Positions 8,467 to 17,583 of a DNA stretch of 64,000 nt are shown piece by piece. Under the pieces are notes generated by a model. The model did no database searches, had not been told where the DNA came from, and saw only the letters and a program-made list of their open reading frames with translations. Numbering within the stretch: position 1 is the first letter of the stretch; each line of letters opens with the position of its first letter. Source of the stretch: G963720475 sp963720475 (GTDB lineage Bacteria > Actinomycetota > Thermoleophilia > Solirubrobacterales > Thermoleophilaceae). The translations under genes were made by a program, and so were the position numbers. The DNA lies in contig OY970394.1 in assembly GCA_963720475.1 (NCBI GenBank), positions 2,294,001 to 2,358,000 of the forward strand, read 5' to 3'.

Positions 8467-10974
8467 CTACGGTCGGTTGGTGGGCTGCGGCGGTGGCGGG
8501 TTGAGGGTCTGAGGCGTCGATGGCGAGATCGGCGAGATCGGCGAGAGATTGTTGACGCCTTTCGCGATGCGCTGCTGGTTGATCCCGACCATGAAGTCGA
8601 CGTAGTTCTTCGAACCGGAAGCGGCATCGGAGCGGACGTTTCCTACGTCATCGGTGATGACGATGTTGGCGGCGTCACCCCAGTTCTCGACGATCTTCAT
8701 TCCCGCTCGATACTCGTTGCCGGAGGTGAGACCTCGCTCCCAGTCGAGCAGCGACTGCGGACAGCCCTTGTCGCCGTTGCTAGCCAACGTTTTGAGCCAA
8801 TCCTTGATGGCCTGTTCGTTGGAGGCGATCGTGTAGAGCAGCTGACCGATCATGAACGGCGTTTGGGTCACCGGCTGAAGCGACCGGTAGGTGCTGAACC
8901 GGGGGTTCCGATCGGGACTGTCGGGGTACGCCGCGACAGCGTTGTTTGCATCCGGCCAAGCGTGGCAGGCAAATGGAGCCTGCTCTTGGGGCCAGTAACT
9001 GTTGATCGCGACGCGCGAAGGGTCGGGATAGGGCGGCGGGCCGCTGCTGCCGCCGCCCGTCGAAGGGTCGCCGCGGAGGAACGCCGGTGTGCCCTTGAGG
9101 AAGGCCGGCGGGTAGACGGTCCCCTTCGGCACCTGGGCCGGGTCGTTCAGTAGGACGAGGACATTCCCGCCCTTGGGAGCGTCGTAGATCTCCTGCATCG
9201 AGAGGCGCGAGAAGCTCCGCGGCGCGATGCCGGCCGGGGGCTTCATCGCCACCGAGGCGATGTTGGCGGGCGTAAAGCCGTCAGCGGCCGCTGCGTCCGC
9301 GGTCAGCTTGGGTTTCGCGCTGAAGGCGTTCGCGAACGAGTCGAGGTGGCTTAGGCCCGCATTGCAAACGGTCACATCGAGGATGATCGGCTCGCGCCCG
9401 GGATGCGCGGCCGCCCACTGAGCCACTGTCGCGAGGTCTTGGTCGAGCGTGCTCTGGGAGAACTGGCTGTGGTGAACGCGCCAGACGCCTGAGCGGATGT
9501 CGTAACCCGCCCGGATGTCGAGATAGCGGATCCCGAGATCGAGCTGCTCGCGAAGGTTGAGCCGCTGGGCTGCGGCGAGGTTGTAGACCACGCTGGGCCC
9601 GAAGCCCTCCGCCTGCACGACACCGTCGCATACCCCGACCGCCAGAGAGTCAATTCGTACGTTGAGCTGGGCCGTGCCGGAATCGTGCGAGCCGGGGATG
9701 GCCATGCTCGTCAGCTCCGTTTGGGCGCGAGCGCTGCCCGGCGGGTAGAGACAGGACATCCAGACCGCACCGGCGCCGGTGCAATCCGAGCTGGGCTGGT
9801 ACGGGCTCTGCCCCTTTGTGAAAGTGATCCACGGCTTGGTGCCGCTATCGGTGAGCCGTGCCTGCAGACCGAAGGAATCCAGAGTGGCCGTACTCTTCGT
9901 GCCGTCTTTGCCGTAGGCCGCGATGCCCATGGCGTGGAGACCGTCCTGTGTATCGGCGCCGACCACGAAGGTGCTCGTCACGACGTCGCAGTCCTCGGAA
10001 TTGGCGTTATTCGGGCCGGGGAATGACGAGGCCATAATGGACCCGAAACGCGGCGGCTGGGCCTCGTAGAAACCCGGAAGAAGAAAGTTGGGATAAAAAG
10101 GCGGGAAGTGGGTGTCCGGGTCGTAGCGGGCATACATCTCGAACCCGAGCTGCCGGGCCTCGGCGTTGAACATGGCTGCCGCCTGCGACGGGTGTTGGCC
10201 GATGCCGAGCCCGCTCCCCCTGACCCCGCTGCGCGAGAACTTGTTCGCCTGGATGTCCACCACCTTGCTGCCGTGGGGTGGCAAGATGACGCCGTTCAAG
10301 TTGGCGAAGTTCGACTTGTGCGCCGCATCGTCGTACATGCAGATCGCCGGCCCCGCCGTGGTGACGATCGGCTCGTCGGTCTCGTTCATGAGCGTCAGCG
10401 TCCCACTTTGGCCCCCGACGTTTGGCGACCCCCCGCGCAGAAGATCTCCCGAGGCGGCCACCGAGCGCGTGCTGTCGAGCGCCCGGTCGCTGTCGATATT
10501 GCGCGCGTGCTCCGCCACGACGGTGACGTAGTGCTCCGGGGGCCGGCGGCGTTTGCTCTGAGCGCCCGTGAATTGGTTACCAACGCCTGCCCGCCGCAGC
10601 GCGCGCGCCGCAGCGCCCTTGACGAGGAACTCGTAGTGGACCGTCCGTCCCCGCGGGATGCGCGCGCGATTGCGCCGCTCGACGTACAGCTTGCGTCGAG
10701 TCTTCGATTTCCACACGCGCAGCATTACGAGCGTTCGCTCGGGGTTGTCCCCGATGCGCGGGTAAGCGACCGCGAACCTGACAAGCACCCCGCGCCGGGC
10801 GCTGCGCATCTTGAACCCCTGGATCTTCGGCGGCGAGTCGCTCGAGCGGTTGAGGGCCTGCTTGCTCGGGCTCGCGGCCTCGGTCGTGCTCGGCGCGACT
10901 GCGGCCAGGATTCCTGCCAGAGCGAAAGCGAAACCAACTGCGATGGCCCCACCCCGCGAGTGCGAGCGCTCCAT
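8467..10974 (-). CDS. Secreted PI-PLC-like phosphodiesterase, paralogue 2
   Basis: A paralogue of the following gene, 835 residues from the ATG that gives MERSHSRGGAIAV, which aligns with the signal sequence of its partner; a 12-codon upstream extension is less likely. The same PI-PLC X features are present: IPGSHDSGTAQL, LDLGIRYLDIRAG, VHHSQFSQSTLDQDL and REPIILDVTVC, with the N-terminal beta region and a Pro-rich end. Both copies keep the expected catalytic His, Arg and His, so both are probably active. It starts about 55 bp from repeat R3 and reads toward R2, so the two genes fill one cassette. Confidence 0.8.
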   Translation of the reverse strand: MERSHSRGGAIAVGFAFALAGILAAVAPSTTEAASPSKQALNRSSDSPPKIQGFKMRSARRGVLVRFAVAYPRIGDNPERTLVMLRVWKSKTRRKLYVERRNRARIPRGRTVHYEFLVKGAAARALRRAGVGNQFTGAQSKRRRPPEHYVTVVAEHARNIDSDRALDSTRSVAASGDLLRGGSPNVGGQSGTLTLMNETDEPIVTTAGPAICMYDDAAHKSNFANLNGVILPPHGSKVVDIQANKFSRSGVRGSGLGIGQHPSQAAAMFNAEARQLGFEMYARYDPDTHFPPFYPNFLLPGFYEAQPPRFGSIMASSFPGPNNANSEDCDVVTSTFVVGADTQDGLHAMGIAAYGKDGTKSTATLDSFGLQARLTDSGTKPWITFTKGQSPYQPSSDCTGAGAVWMSCLYPPGSARAQTELTSMAIPGSHDSGTAQLNVRIDSLAVGVCDGVVQAEGFGPSVVYNLAAAQRLNLREQLDLGIRYLDIRAGYDIRSGVWRVHHSQFSQSTLDQDLATVAQWAAAHPGREPIILDVTVCNAGLSHLDSFANAFSAKPKLTADAAAADGFTPANIASVAMKPPAGIAPRSFSRLSMQEIYDAPKGGNVLVLLNDPAQVPKGTVYPPAFLKGTPAFLRGDPSTGGGSSGPPPYPDPSRVAINSYWPQEQAPFACHAWPDANNAVAAYPDSPDRNPRFSTYRSLQPVTQTPFMIGQLLYTIASNEQAIKDWLKTLASNGDKGCPQSLLDWERGLTSGNEYRAGMKIVENWGDAANIVITDDVGNVRSDAASGSKNYVDFMVGINQQRIAKGVNNLSPISPISPSTPQTLNPPPPQPTNRP

Positions 10975-11027
10975 CACGGCCAACGTACACCGGACCGCCA
11001 GGTTCCGCAATGGGGGACCACGTTCGC

Positions 11028-11187
11028 TAGTCGGGGCGACTGGATTTGAACCAGCGACCGCTCGGCCCCCAGCCGAAGGACTGGGCGCGTGGATGTGTCC
11101 TGTGGGTCTAGGACGTCCAGCGCGTCACGGGTTCTGGACGATCGGGACACATAGGACGCAGCAGTCGGTACCACGGCGGTACCGCGA
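11028..11187 (-). repeat. tRNA-Pro attachment-like element R3
   Basis: This is one of the best copies. The tRNA-Pro 3' half runs to about 11076. The left arm GTCC, GTCT, GTCC at 9-bp pitch occupies 11097-11118, the 17-bp centre 11119-11135, and the right arm GGAC, GGAC, GGAC 11136-11157. CGGTACC-N5-GGTACC follows, ending near 11187. The arms can pair as an imperfect 22-bp stem. Confidence 0.88.
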
Positions 11188-11261
11188 AGCGCGGCCGTCC
11201 TGAGGCTTATGCAACTCGGGCGACTGCGGCGAACATTCGACGCCCGGGTCTAGCGACGGAG

Positions 11262-11684
11262 CTAGTCGCTCTTGCGCGGCTTCGGCACGTTCAGGCGGAT
11301 CGTGTCCTTCGCCGTCTCGCCGTCCGCGCCCGTGGCGCGCAGGCGCAGCGTGTAGCGACCCGGCGGGACGCGTTCGCCGCCGACCTTGCCGCTCCAGGCG
11401 ATGCGGTTGCGGCCGAGCTTCGCCTTGCCGGTGATGCGCTTGATCACCGACTGGGCCTTGCGGCCCTTCTTCTTCGAGGACGAGGAGCTCGCGGGGCTGA
11501 TCTCGAGCGTCACGTTGGAGGCGGCCGTCGCCAGGTAGGAGATCGAGACCCGTCCGGTGCTCCGCTTGCGAGAGGCGTTCAGGATCGCGACGAGCAGCTT
11601 GAAGTCCTGCGGGCCGGCGGCGGGGCCGGTCGCGCCAGTGGAGCCGGGCTGCCCCTGGCCGCCCTGCGGGCCCGGACCGTTCTG
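11262..11684 (-). pseudogene. 3' fragment of a collagen-like/secreted Ig-type protein
   Basis: Beginning near 11684, a different frame from the antiporter encodes a Gly-X-Y collagen-like stretch (NGPGPQGGQGQPGSTGATG), then about 110 residues with a beta-sandwich look (FKLLVAILNAS, PGRYTLRLRATGADGE) ending at a TAG near 11262. It has no start of its own and is abutted directly to the coding sequence of a Na+/H+ antiporter. I read it as the severed 3' end of an unrelated exported protein, joined by a recombination event inside this cassette. Confidence 0.55.
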
Positions 11685-12841
11685 GAGAGGACCCCGTCGT
11701 TGAGCACCACCGCGACGTAGTAGATCGACCCGACACCCCGGATTCCGAACCAGCCGATGAACAGGCGCTCCCGCGGCCGAACGCGGGTGGGCAGGAACGC
11801 AAGCAGGGTGGCGGCAGGCCGAATCAACACGAGCAGCAGCGGCACGAGCAGCAATCCCGCGAGGCCCGGCTCGGCCAGCCCGGCGAGCGTGACGGTGCTT
11901 CCGAGCAGCAGGACGAGCGCGAGCTCCGAGAAGTGCTCGACGGTCTCCGCGCCGGCATGGACGCGCGCGTGCGACTCGTGCTCGGACTCGTGTCGGCGGA
12001 ACGCGAGCCCTGCGGCGAAGGCGGCAAGGAAGCCGTATCCACCGATGATCTCGGTGAATCCGAACACGAGCAGGACCGCGGCGATCGAAAGCCATCCGTC
12101 GAATCGCTCCGCCATGAGCTCCCGCCGCCGAAGCGCCATCGAGAGGCGCGCGATCAGGTGCCCGGCGCCGGCACCGGCGGCGACCCCGACCACGACCGCG
12201 TACAAGACGTCCGCGAGCAGCCATTCGCCGAGCCATTCCGTGCCGCCCTCGGCGGCGACGAACAGGCCGAGGAACACAAATGGGAAGGCGAGCCCGTCGT
12301 TTCCCCCGGCCTCGGCCGTGAGGGCGAAGTGCGGCTCGGTCGAGTCTCCTTCGCCCGGGGGGCCGACCTGGACGTCGCTCGCGAGCACCGGGTCGGTGGG
12401 CGCGAGCACCGCACCGAGCAGCAGCGCCGCGCCGAGCGAGAGTCCCATGACCCCCACCCCCCAAAGCGCGATCCCGCCGATCGTGAGGGGCATGACCACG
12501 AGCAGCAGCAGCGTCGCCGAGCGCCAGCCTCTCCACGAGAGGCTGCGATCGATCCGCAGTCCGGCCGCGAACAGCGCGAGGATCACGGCGAGTTCTGCCG
12601 CGTGCTCGATGATCCTCGCGTCGGCGAGGGGGTCGATCAGCGTGACGCCGAGGAAGTCCAGCCCGACAGCCGCGACGGCGCCGAAAGCCAGGTAGACGGT
12701 CGCCGAGGTGAAGGCCCGTTCCTGCTCCTTCGTGAGGGCGACAACCGCGGCGAACAGGACGAGTCCGGCGAAAAGCAACCCGATCGCGTACGGGTCGGCG
12801 AAGGAGAAACCGCGCTCCGCAGCTAGGAGCATGTCGGACAT
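11579..12841 (-). CDS. Na+/H+ antiporter (CPA1/NhaP type), 3' truncated
   Basis: About 385 residues form a multi-helix cation/proton antiporter with APTDPVLASDVQ, the ND pair in EAGGNDGLAFPF and the late motif IGWFGIRGVGSIYY. These are CPA1/NhaP landmarks for electroneutral Na+(K+)/H+ exchange across the membrane. After LNDGVLS (about base 11684) homology ends. The remaining 34 residues are an Arg/Ala/Pro-rich out-of-frame reading of the collagen-like fragment, so the last transmembrane helix of the family is missing. No clear ribosome site precedes either ATG (12841 or 12832). The gene is probably a remnant or only partly functional. Confidence 0.75.
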   Translation of the reverse strand: MSDMLLAAERGFSFADPYAIGLLFAGLVLFAAVVALTKEQERAFTSATVYLAFGAVAAVGLDFLGVTLIDPLADARIIEHAAELAVILALFAAGLRIDRSLSWRGWRSATLLLLVVMPLTIGGIALWGVGVMGLSLGAALLLGAVLAPTDPVLASDVQVGPPGEGDSTEPHFALTAEAGGNDGLAFPFVFLGLFVAAEGGTEWLGEWLLADVLYAVVVGVAAGAGAGHLIARLSMALRRRELMAERFDGWLSIAAVLLVFGFTEIIGGYGFLAAFAAGLAFRRHESEHESHARVHAGAETVEHFSELALVLLLGSTVTLAGLAEPGLAGLLLVPLLLVLIRPAATLLAFLPTRVRPRERLFIGWFGIRGVGSIYYVAVVLNDGVLSRTVRARRAARGSPAPLARPAPPPARRTSSCSSRS

Positions 12842-12899
12842 GTACTAGGTGGCGGATGCATTTCGTGGCAAGCCGTGAGATGGCCGCCGCGGAGAGGCC

Positions 12900-13736
12900 C
12901 TAACGAGCGTCGGTCGGCGATGCAGAGCCCTCGGTGCTGGCCGGCGCGAGCGCCTTCAGCCGGCGGTCGGCGCCGTCCTGGAGCATTGCTCCGTCGTCGC
13001 GGGTCCGTCGCCAGGCCGCCTGGGAAAGCCGGTACGCGCGGTCTCTCGCCCCGTTCAGGACGCTGACGAGCTCCAGCCCGCCGCCCGTGTTCGACGGGTT
13101 GAAGCGCAGCGCGTCGAACTCGGCGGGCAATCGTTTTCCGATCCGCAGCTCGGCGACCGCCCGGAACCGCCCCGCGAGCGGGGCGACGGCGAGCTGGAAC
13201 CGGAGCCGGCCGGTCGCGGCGGCCGCGTCGAGGCGGTCGAACTCATTCTCGCCGCCGGGGCGCGGCGATCGCGGGTCGGGCAGTCCGCCGATCAGAAACG
13301 TGTCGCTTCCGGCCCGGTAGGGCAGCGAGGACGAGTACGGCCGCTGCTGCAGATCGGTGACCGGCAGGAACACGTGGTGGAGGAGCGGTTTGTCAACCGA
13401 AGTCACGAGCAGAAAGTCCTGGTGTCGTGCCGGCCCGTACGCATCGATCACCCGGATCGCGAGGCCCATCAGGTCAGGGATCGGCCGCGGCAATCCGAGC
13501 GAGCGCGAAAACCGAACGACAGCACGGTGCTCTCCCGGCTGGGACAGGAGCCTCGCGGCCGGCGGCGCCACGCCGTCTCCCGCCACGGCCAGGGTCGCGT
13601 CGTACGCAACCCCGTGGGGATGGACGGCTTTGCCGCGCCGGACAGCAGCGAGCGCCGCCAACGGGATGCCGAGCGCCAGACCGACCAACTCGGACGGCCA
13701 GCCGGGCGGCCGGCTCGTGGTGCGGTCGCGGGACAC
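12900..13736 (-). CDS. Catalase-superfamily-like protein
   Basis: This 278-residue protein carries a pattern parallel to the catalase core: VHPHGVAYDA (like VHARG), HRAVVRFSRSLG (like VRFST), IPDLMGLAIRVID (like RDPRGFAVKF) and HQDFLLVTS. It is much shorter than true catalases and lacks a clear proximal heme-ligand Tyr motif, so peroxide dismutation should not be assumed. Similar short proteins occur in actinobacteria as catalase-family or uncharacterised heme-type proteins. It lies between the truncated antiporter and two NAD(P)-binding proteins, all on the minus strand. Confidence 0.6.
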   Translation of the reverse strand: MSRDRTTSRPPGWPSELVGLALGIPLAALAAVRRGKAVHPHGVAYDATLAVAGDGVAPPAARLLSQPGEHRAVVRFSRSLGLPRPIPDLMGLAIRVIDAYGPARHQDFLLVTSVDKPLLHHVFLPVTDLQQRPYSSSLPYRAGSDTFLIGGLPDPRSPRPGGENEFDRLDAAAATGRLRFQLAVAPLAGRFRAVAELRIGKRLPAEFDALRFNPSNTGGGLELVSVLNGARDRAYRLSQAAWRRTRDDGAMLQDGADRRLKALAPASTEGSASPTDAR

Positions 13737-13779
13737 GGTCCGATTGCCTACCCCGATGAGGAGACAAACACGCGTGGGG

Positions 13780-14688
13780 TTACTCGGCAGCGTCTTCTGC
13801 GATCGCGCGCCGCAGCGCCTCGTGGAAGCCGACCGGCTCGACTTCGAACCGGGAGGCGGGCGTCGGGTCGGTAACGACCGTGGGAACCGCCAAGCCTTCG
13901 ATCAGCGGTCGCGCCACACCAGCGTCCACCGGTGTGACGAGCTTGATCCACAGCGACGAGAGCCACGGCGTGAGCAGCGGTACCGGGACCCTCGGGCGCC
14001 GGCGCACCCCGAGTACCTCGGCCATGCCGTCGAGCATCTCTCCGTACGTCAGGACGTCGGGGCCGCCGATCTGGACCTCGCCGCCGCGGGCCTCCGCGAC
14101 CGACGGTGCCTGGACGAGGTACTCGAGCACGTCGTCGACTGCGATCGGCTGGGTTTCGTTTCTCAGCCAGGCAGGAGCGATCATCGCCGGCAGCCGTTGC
14201 ACGAGATAGCGGAGCATCCGGTACGACTCGCTCTTGGCCCCCACCACCATCGCGGCGCGGAAGTACGTCAGTGGAGGTCCGTTACGGCGCAGCTCCACGG
14301 CGGTGAGGTGACGACTGCGGAGGTGCTTTGACCCCTCGTCGCCGCCGAGGCCGCCGAGATAGATGACCTGCTCGACGCCATCCGCGCGCGCCATCTCGGC
14401 GAATGCCCTCGCGGCAGCGCTGTCGCTGTCGGCGAAGTCGCCGGAACCGCCGCGGCCCATCGAGTGGACGAGGTAGTAGGCGACATCGACGGCGCGGCCC
14501 GCGCCGCGAAGGGTCTGCGGCTTGAGCACGTCACCCTCGTGGAGGTCGAAGCCTGCCCGCTCGAGATGCGCCGCGCGACCGCGGTCACGGACGAGGCAGC
14601 GGACCTCCCAGCCGGCGTCGGCGAGCGCTGTCGCCAGTTTTCCGCCGACAAAGCCCGTGGCCCCGGTGACAAGCGCGCGGCCAGCCAT
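13780..14688 (-). CDS. NAD(P)H-binding SDR-like protein (epimerase type), copy 1
   Basis: A 302-residue protein with an N-terminal dinucleotide-binding motif TGATGFVGG, CLVRDRGR after strand 2, DVAYYLVHSMG, YLGGLGGDEGS and RAAMVVGAKS. This matches atypical (complex I 39-kDa/NmrA-like) SDR proteins, in which a canonical YxxxK triad is often absent. The substrate is unknown. The next gene upstream on the same strand (14805-15764) is a paralogue with the same landmarks, giving a tandem pair. The start is the ATG at 14688. Confidence 0.75.
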   Translation of the reverse strand: MAGRALVTGATGFVGGKLATALADAGWEVRCLVRDRGRAAHLERAGFDLHEGDVLKPQTLRGAGRAVDVAYYLVHSMGRGGSGDFADSDSAAARAFAEMARADGVEQVIYLGGLGGDEGSKHLRSRHLTAVELRRNGPPLTYFRAAMVVGAKSESYRMLRYLVQRLPAMIAPAWLRNETQPIAVDDVLEYLVQAPSVAEARGGEVQIGGPDVLTYGEMLDGMAEVLGVRRRPRVPVPLLTPWLSSLWIKLVTPVDAGVARPLIEGLAVPTVVTDPTPASRFEVEPVGFHEALRRAIAEDAAE

Positions 14689-14804
14689 CAGTCGAGCGCG
14701 TGCCCCCGTGCCCTATGCAGCTCCAAAACGTAGTAGCCGCTCGGGTCGTGACGCTCCATCTGCCGGGGGGAGTTTAAGCGCCTCGCGCCGAACGGCCCTC
14801 AGCG

Positions 14805-15764
14805 CTAGGACGCGGCGCCGGGCGGAGCCGGGTCGGCGTCGGGCGAGACCTCGGCGTCGGGCATCCCCTCTACCGCTGCCCGTGCAGCGTCCACGAACGG
14901 CGTCGGGCGGACTCCGAACACCGACTCCAGGCTGTTGTCCGTCACGGTCAGATCGCCGTGCAGTCCAGCCATCAGGGGCTCGAGCAGATCCCGCTCCTCG
15001 CCCGTGACCAGCGCTGCAGCTGCAGCTTCGAGCCGCGAGTTGCTGAGCGGGATATCGACCGACCGATGGTTCTCGCCGAGCAGCTCCGCGATGATCTCGG
15101 TCATCTCCTCGAAGCTGAGGATGTCCGGACCCGCGATCTCGTAGGACCCGGGGGCAACGTTGCGGGCCGCGGCGAGGCTCGCAACCACGTCGTCGACTGC
15201 GATCGGCTGGGTCCGCCGATCCCGCCACGACGGCAGCGCCAGTACGGGCAGCCGACTCACCATGCGAACAAGCGTCGAAAATGAGGCGCTCCCGGAACCG
15301 ACGATCATCGACGCGCGCAGGGTCACGAGCTCGGGACCGGCGCCCTCCAGGATTCGCTCGACCTCCCGCCGGGAATCAAGGTGCTCGCTCTCATCCTCTC
15401 CGCCGATTCCGCCGAGGTAGATGGTTCTCCTCACCCCCGCCTCGCGAGCGATACGCACGTAGTTCTCCGCAGCCACGCGATCGCGCTCGGCGAATCCCTC
15501 GTCACCGCCGGGCTCCATCGAATGAACGAGGTAGTAGACCTCGTCCATCCCCGCGAGCGCCGGAATAAGCGACTCAGCGTCGCTCAGGTCGGCCTCGATG
15601 GCGAAGGAACGGTGGCCCTCTTGCAGCCGGCTCGCGTCCCGGACCAGACAGCGCACGGCGCCGAGTTCGAGCAGCGCCGGCAGGAGCGCACCGCCGACGA
15701 ACCCCGACGCGCCGGTGAGTAGCAGCGAGGCGCGCTCCGGATCCGCACGCTCCTCCGTGGTCAT
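14805..15764 (-). CDS. NAD(P)H-binding SDR-like protein, copy 2
   Basis: A 319-residue paralogue of the following gene with LLTGASGFVGGAL, CLVRDASR, VYYLVHSMEPGG, IYLGGIGGEDES and RASMIVGSGSAS, so it has the same atypical SDR fold and probably similar oxidoreductase chemistry. I chose the ATG at 15764 (MTTEERAD) because GGAG lies five bases upstream and the 24-codon upstream extension does not resemble the paralogue. A Pro/Ala/Asp tail follows the last helix. Function beyond NAD(P) binding is not clear. Confidence 0.75.
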   Translation of the reverse strand: MTTEERADPERASLLLTGASGFVGGALLPALLELGAVRCLVRDASRLQEGHRSFAIEADLSDAESLIPALAGMDEVYYLVHSMEPGGDEGFAERDRVAAENYVRIAREAGVRRTIYLGGIGGEDESEHLDSRREVERILEGAGPELVTLRASMIVGSGSASFSTLVRMVSRLPVLALPSWRDRRTQPIAVDDVVASLAAARNVAPGSYEIAGPDILSFEEMTEIIAELLGENHRSVDIPLSNSRLEAAAAALVTGEERDLLEPLMAGLHGDLTVTDNSLESVFGVRPTPFVDAARAAVEGMPDAEVSPDADPAPPGAAS

Positions 15765-15935
15765 CGAACTCCATTCGTTCGGTTTATCAAGTGACGTCGA
15801 AGTCGAAGCTACCCGCCCCGCGCATGAAGTACCCAAAACCGACGCGCCGCCTTCGCCCAGTTCGACCCTCGCCTTCCGCCGGCTCGCACACCACTCCAGT
15901 AACGCCTACCCGGGACGGGCCTAAGCTGCAGCTGG

Positions 15936-16649
15936 TCAGAGCCTCACGGTCACGAGCGGCGCTTCGGTCGGGGCCCGCGAGCCTCCGGCGGGCTCACGCG
16001 TGACCATCACGGCATCAGCGTCGTCAAGTCGATCGAGCACGGCGCCCGCCCCTCTGCCGTCGCCCCCAACCTCGAATAGCGACTGCGAAAGCACTTCGCC
16101 GTCATGCTCAAGCCAGACCTGATAGATCGAGTCGGCGCCGAGACTCGGCATTCCGCTCGTCCTCAGCACGGCCGTGCGACGGTCATCGGCAACCACGAGC
16201 CGCGCGCTCGCCCGCGGTAGTCGCTGCCTGTCGACCTGCGCCGCGACTGTCCGCGTTCCCTCCGCCGACTCGGATGACAACCCGACTCCAATCGCAACGC
16301 CAGCGAGCAGGACGATCACCGAGCCAAGCGCGAGCGCCGGGCCGAAGCGGGGCAGCCGTGGGAGCAGGTCGGAAAACCGTCTCCCTGGCTTCGCCCGTGT
16401 TGGCCGAACCGGTGCGTGTTGGGCGGCCTCGCGCTCGACGGTCTCCATCAACGACTGCTTCAACTCCGGTGGCGGAGAGAGTGACGGCACGGCGCGCGGG
16501 AGTGCTTCGGCGCCCGCGCGCAATCGCTCGACGTCCCGCCGACAGTCGTCACAACCCTCGAGGTGGCGCTCGTAGGCCTGCCGCTCGAGCTCCGGCAGCG
16601 CCCCCAGCAAGTAGGCACCTGCGTTCTCTTCATAGCGTTCGTGGGTCAC
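15936..16649 (-). CDS. Anti-sigma factor, RskA-like
   Basis: A 237-residue membrane anti-sigma factor. The N-terminal ZAS-type domain has the zinc motif HLEGCDDC (HxxxCxxC), and one transmembrane helix lies near residues 105-130 (LALGSVIVLLAGVAIGVGL). The extracytoplasmic part is an RskA-type domain (IYQVWLEHDGE). Its GTG start overlaps the sigma-factor stop (GTGA), the usual sign of coupled sigma/anti-sigma synthesis. It should hold the cognate ECF sigma at the membrane until a surface signal triggers proteolysis. It closes a four-gene operon. Confidence 0.85.
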   Translation of the reverse strand: MTHERYEENAGAYLLGALPELERQAYERHLEGCDDCRRDVERLRAGAEALPRAVPSLSPPPELKQSLMETVEREAAQHAPVRPTRAKPGRRFSDLLPRLPRFGPALALGSVIVLLAGVAIGVGLSSESAEGTRTVAAQVDRQRLPRASARLVVADDRRTAVLRTSGMPSLGADSIYQVWLEHDGEVLSQSLFEVGGDGRGAGAVLDRLDDADAVMVTREPAGGSRAPTEAPLVTVRL

Positions 16650-17233
16650 GCCGCCTCCCCCAGTTCCCGGCGCAGCTTCTCGAGTCCGAGCCGCATGCGT
16701 CCTTTGACGGTACCGTGCGGGGCGTCGAGCATGCTGGCGATCTGGCTGGTGGTGAAGCCGCCGTAGTACGCCAGCTCGATCACCCGCGTCTGCTCGTCCG
16801 GCAACGTCGCGAGGGCCCCCCTCACCGTCCTGGCCTCGTCACGTCGCACCGCCTCGACGTCCGTGAGCTCGGCAGCTTGGTGGACTTCCTCAAGACCCTC
16901 CCCGCTCGCGCGTCGGCGCTCGTGCCGTTGCTCGCGGCGAAGGCCGTCGATCGCGCGGTTGTGCACGATCCCGTACACCCACGACCGAACGCTGCCGCGC
17001 CCTGGCGAGTAGCGATGGCGACCACGCCAGATGGAGAGAAAGGCCTCCTGGGTGATGTCCTCTGCCGCGACGCGATCGCCCGCGATCCGGTATGCGAGTG
17101 AGAACCCGGGGGCGCCGTGGCGATCGTAGAAGAGTTCGAAGGCGCGCGGATCGCCGGACTGCACGAGCGCCATCAGCTCCTCGTCGGCGAGAGCTCGAAG
17201 GTCCGGATTCGCTGGCACCGATCGCCCGCTCAT
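16646..17233 (-). CDS. ECF RNA polymerase sigma factor, SigK-like
   Basis: A 195-residue ECF sigma factor with region 2 (AFELFYDRHG, AEDITQEAFLSIW) and region 4 (LPDEQTRVIELAYYGGFTTSQIASMLDAPHGTVKGRMRLG, quoted only as a location near the end). The ATG at 17233 overlaps the upstream cupredoxin stop as ATGA, which decides the start over a longer open frame. Its stop overlaps the anti-sigma start. It is expected to direct RNA polymerase to a small regulon, perhaps including this operon and its exported copper and lipoprotein partners. Confidence 0.88.
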   Translation of the reverse strand: MSGRSVPANPDLRALADEELMALVQSGDPRAFELFYDRHGAPGFSLAYRIAGDRVAAEDITQEAFLSIWRGRHRYSPGRGSVRSWVYGIVHNRAIDGLRREQRHERRRASGEGLEEVHQAAELTDVEAVRRDEARTVRGALATLPDEQTRVIELAYYGGFTTSQIASMLDAPHGTVKGRMRLGLEKLRRELGEAA

Positions 17234-17583
17234 TCGACTCTGAGCGTTCCGGTCATACCGGGGTGGAACGTGCACATGTAGGCGAAGGTACCCGCATCAT
17301 CGAAGCGGTGGCGATACACACCACCCGGCTCCACGACCCGCGAGAAGAAGGAACGCCCCTTCGCGTTGTGGGTCAGTTTGCCGCGGTTGCGAAAGGTGAC
17401 GGTCTCGCCTCGCGCCACGGTGAGCCGTTTGGGCTCGAAGCGGCTGTCGACCATGTCCACGGTGAGCCCTGGCCGTTTCGGCGCGGAGCCGGCGGCGGGG
17501 CCTTGCATCTCCCCGCCGCCGTTCCCGCAGGCGACCAGTGCGACCGAGGCTGCGAGCCCGGTGACAACCAGTGCCTTCCTCAT
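17230..17583 (-). CDS. Cupredoxin (plastocyanin-like) lipoprotein
   Basis: A 117-residue exported blue-copper-type protein. A lipobox (VALVAC) ends the signal. The mature domain holds type-1 copper ligands in canonical order: His in KLTHNAKG, then Cys, His and Met in YMCTFHPGMTG. It should be an electron carrier or copper-binding protein on the outer face of the membrane. The ATG shares bases with the upstream TAA stop (TAATG), and its own stop overlaps the sigma-factor start, so it is tightly coupled to regulatory genes. Confidence 0.85.
   Translation of the reverse strand: MRKALVVTGLAASVALVACGNGGGEMQGPAAGSAPKRPGLTVDMVDSRFEPKRLTVARGETVTFRNRGKLTHNAKGRSFFSRVVEPGGVYRHRFDDAGTFAYMCTFHPGMTGTLRVE

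Noticed and set aside
11262..12841. Programmed frameshift producing an antiporter-collagen fusion
   Set aside because: No slippery run is evident at about 11684, and the downstream collagen-like part is functionally unrelated to a membrane antiporter; a recombination scar is simpler.
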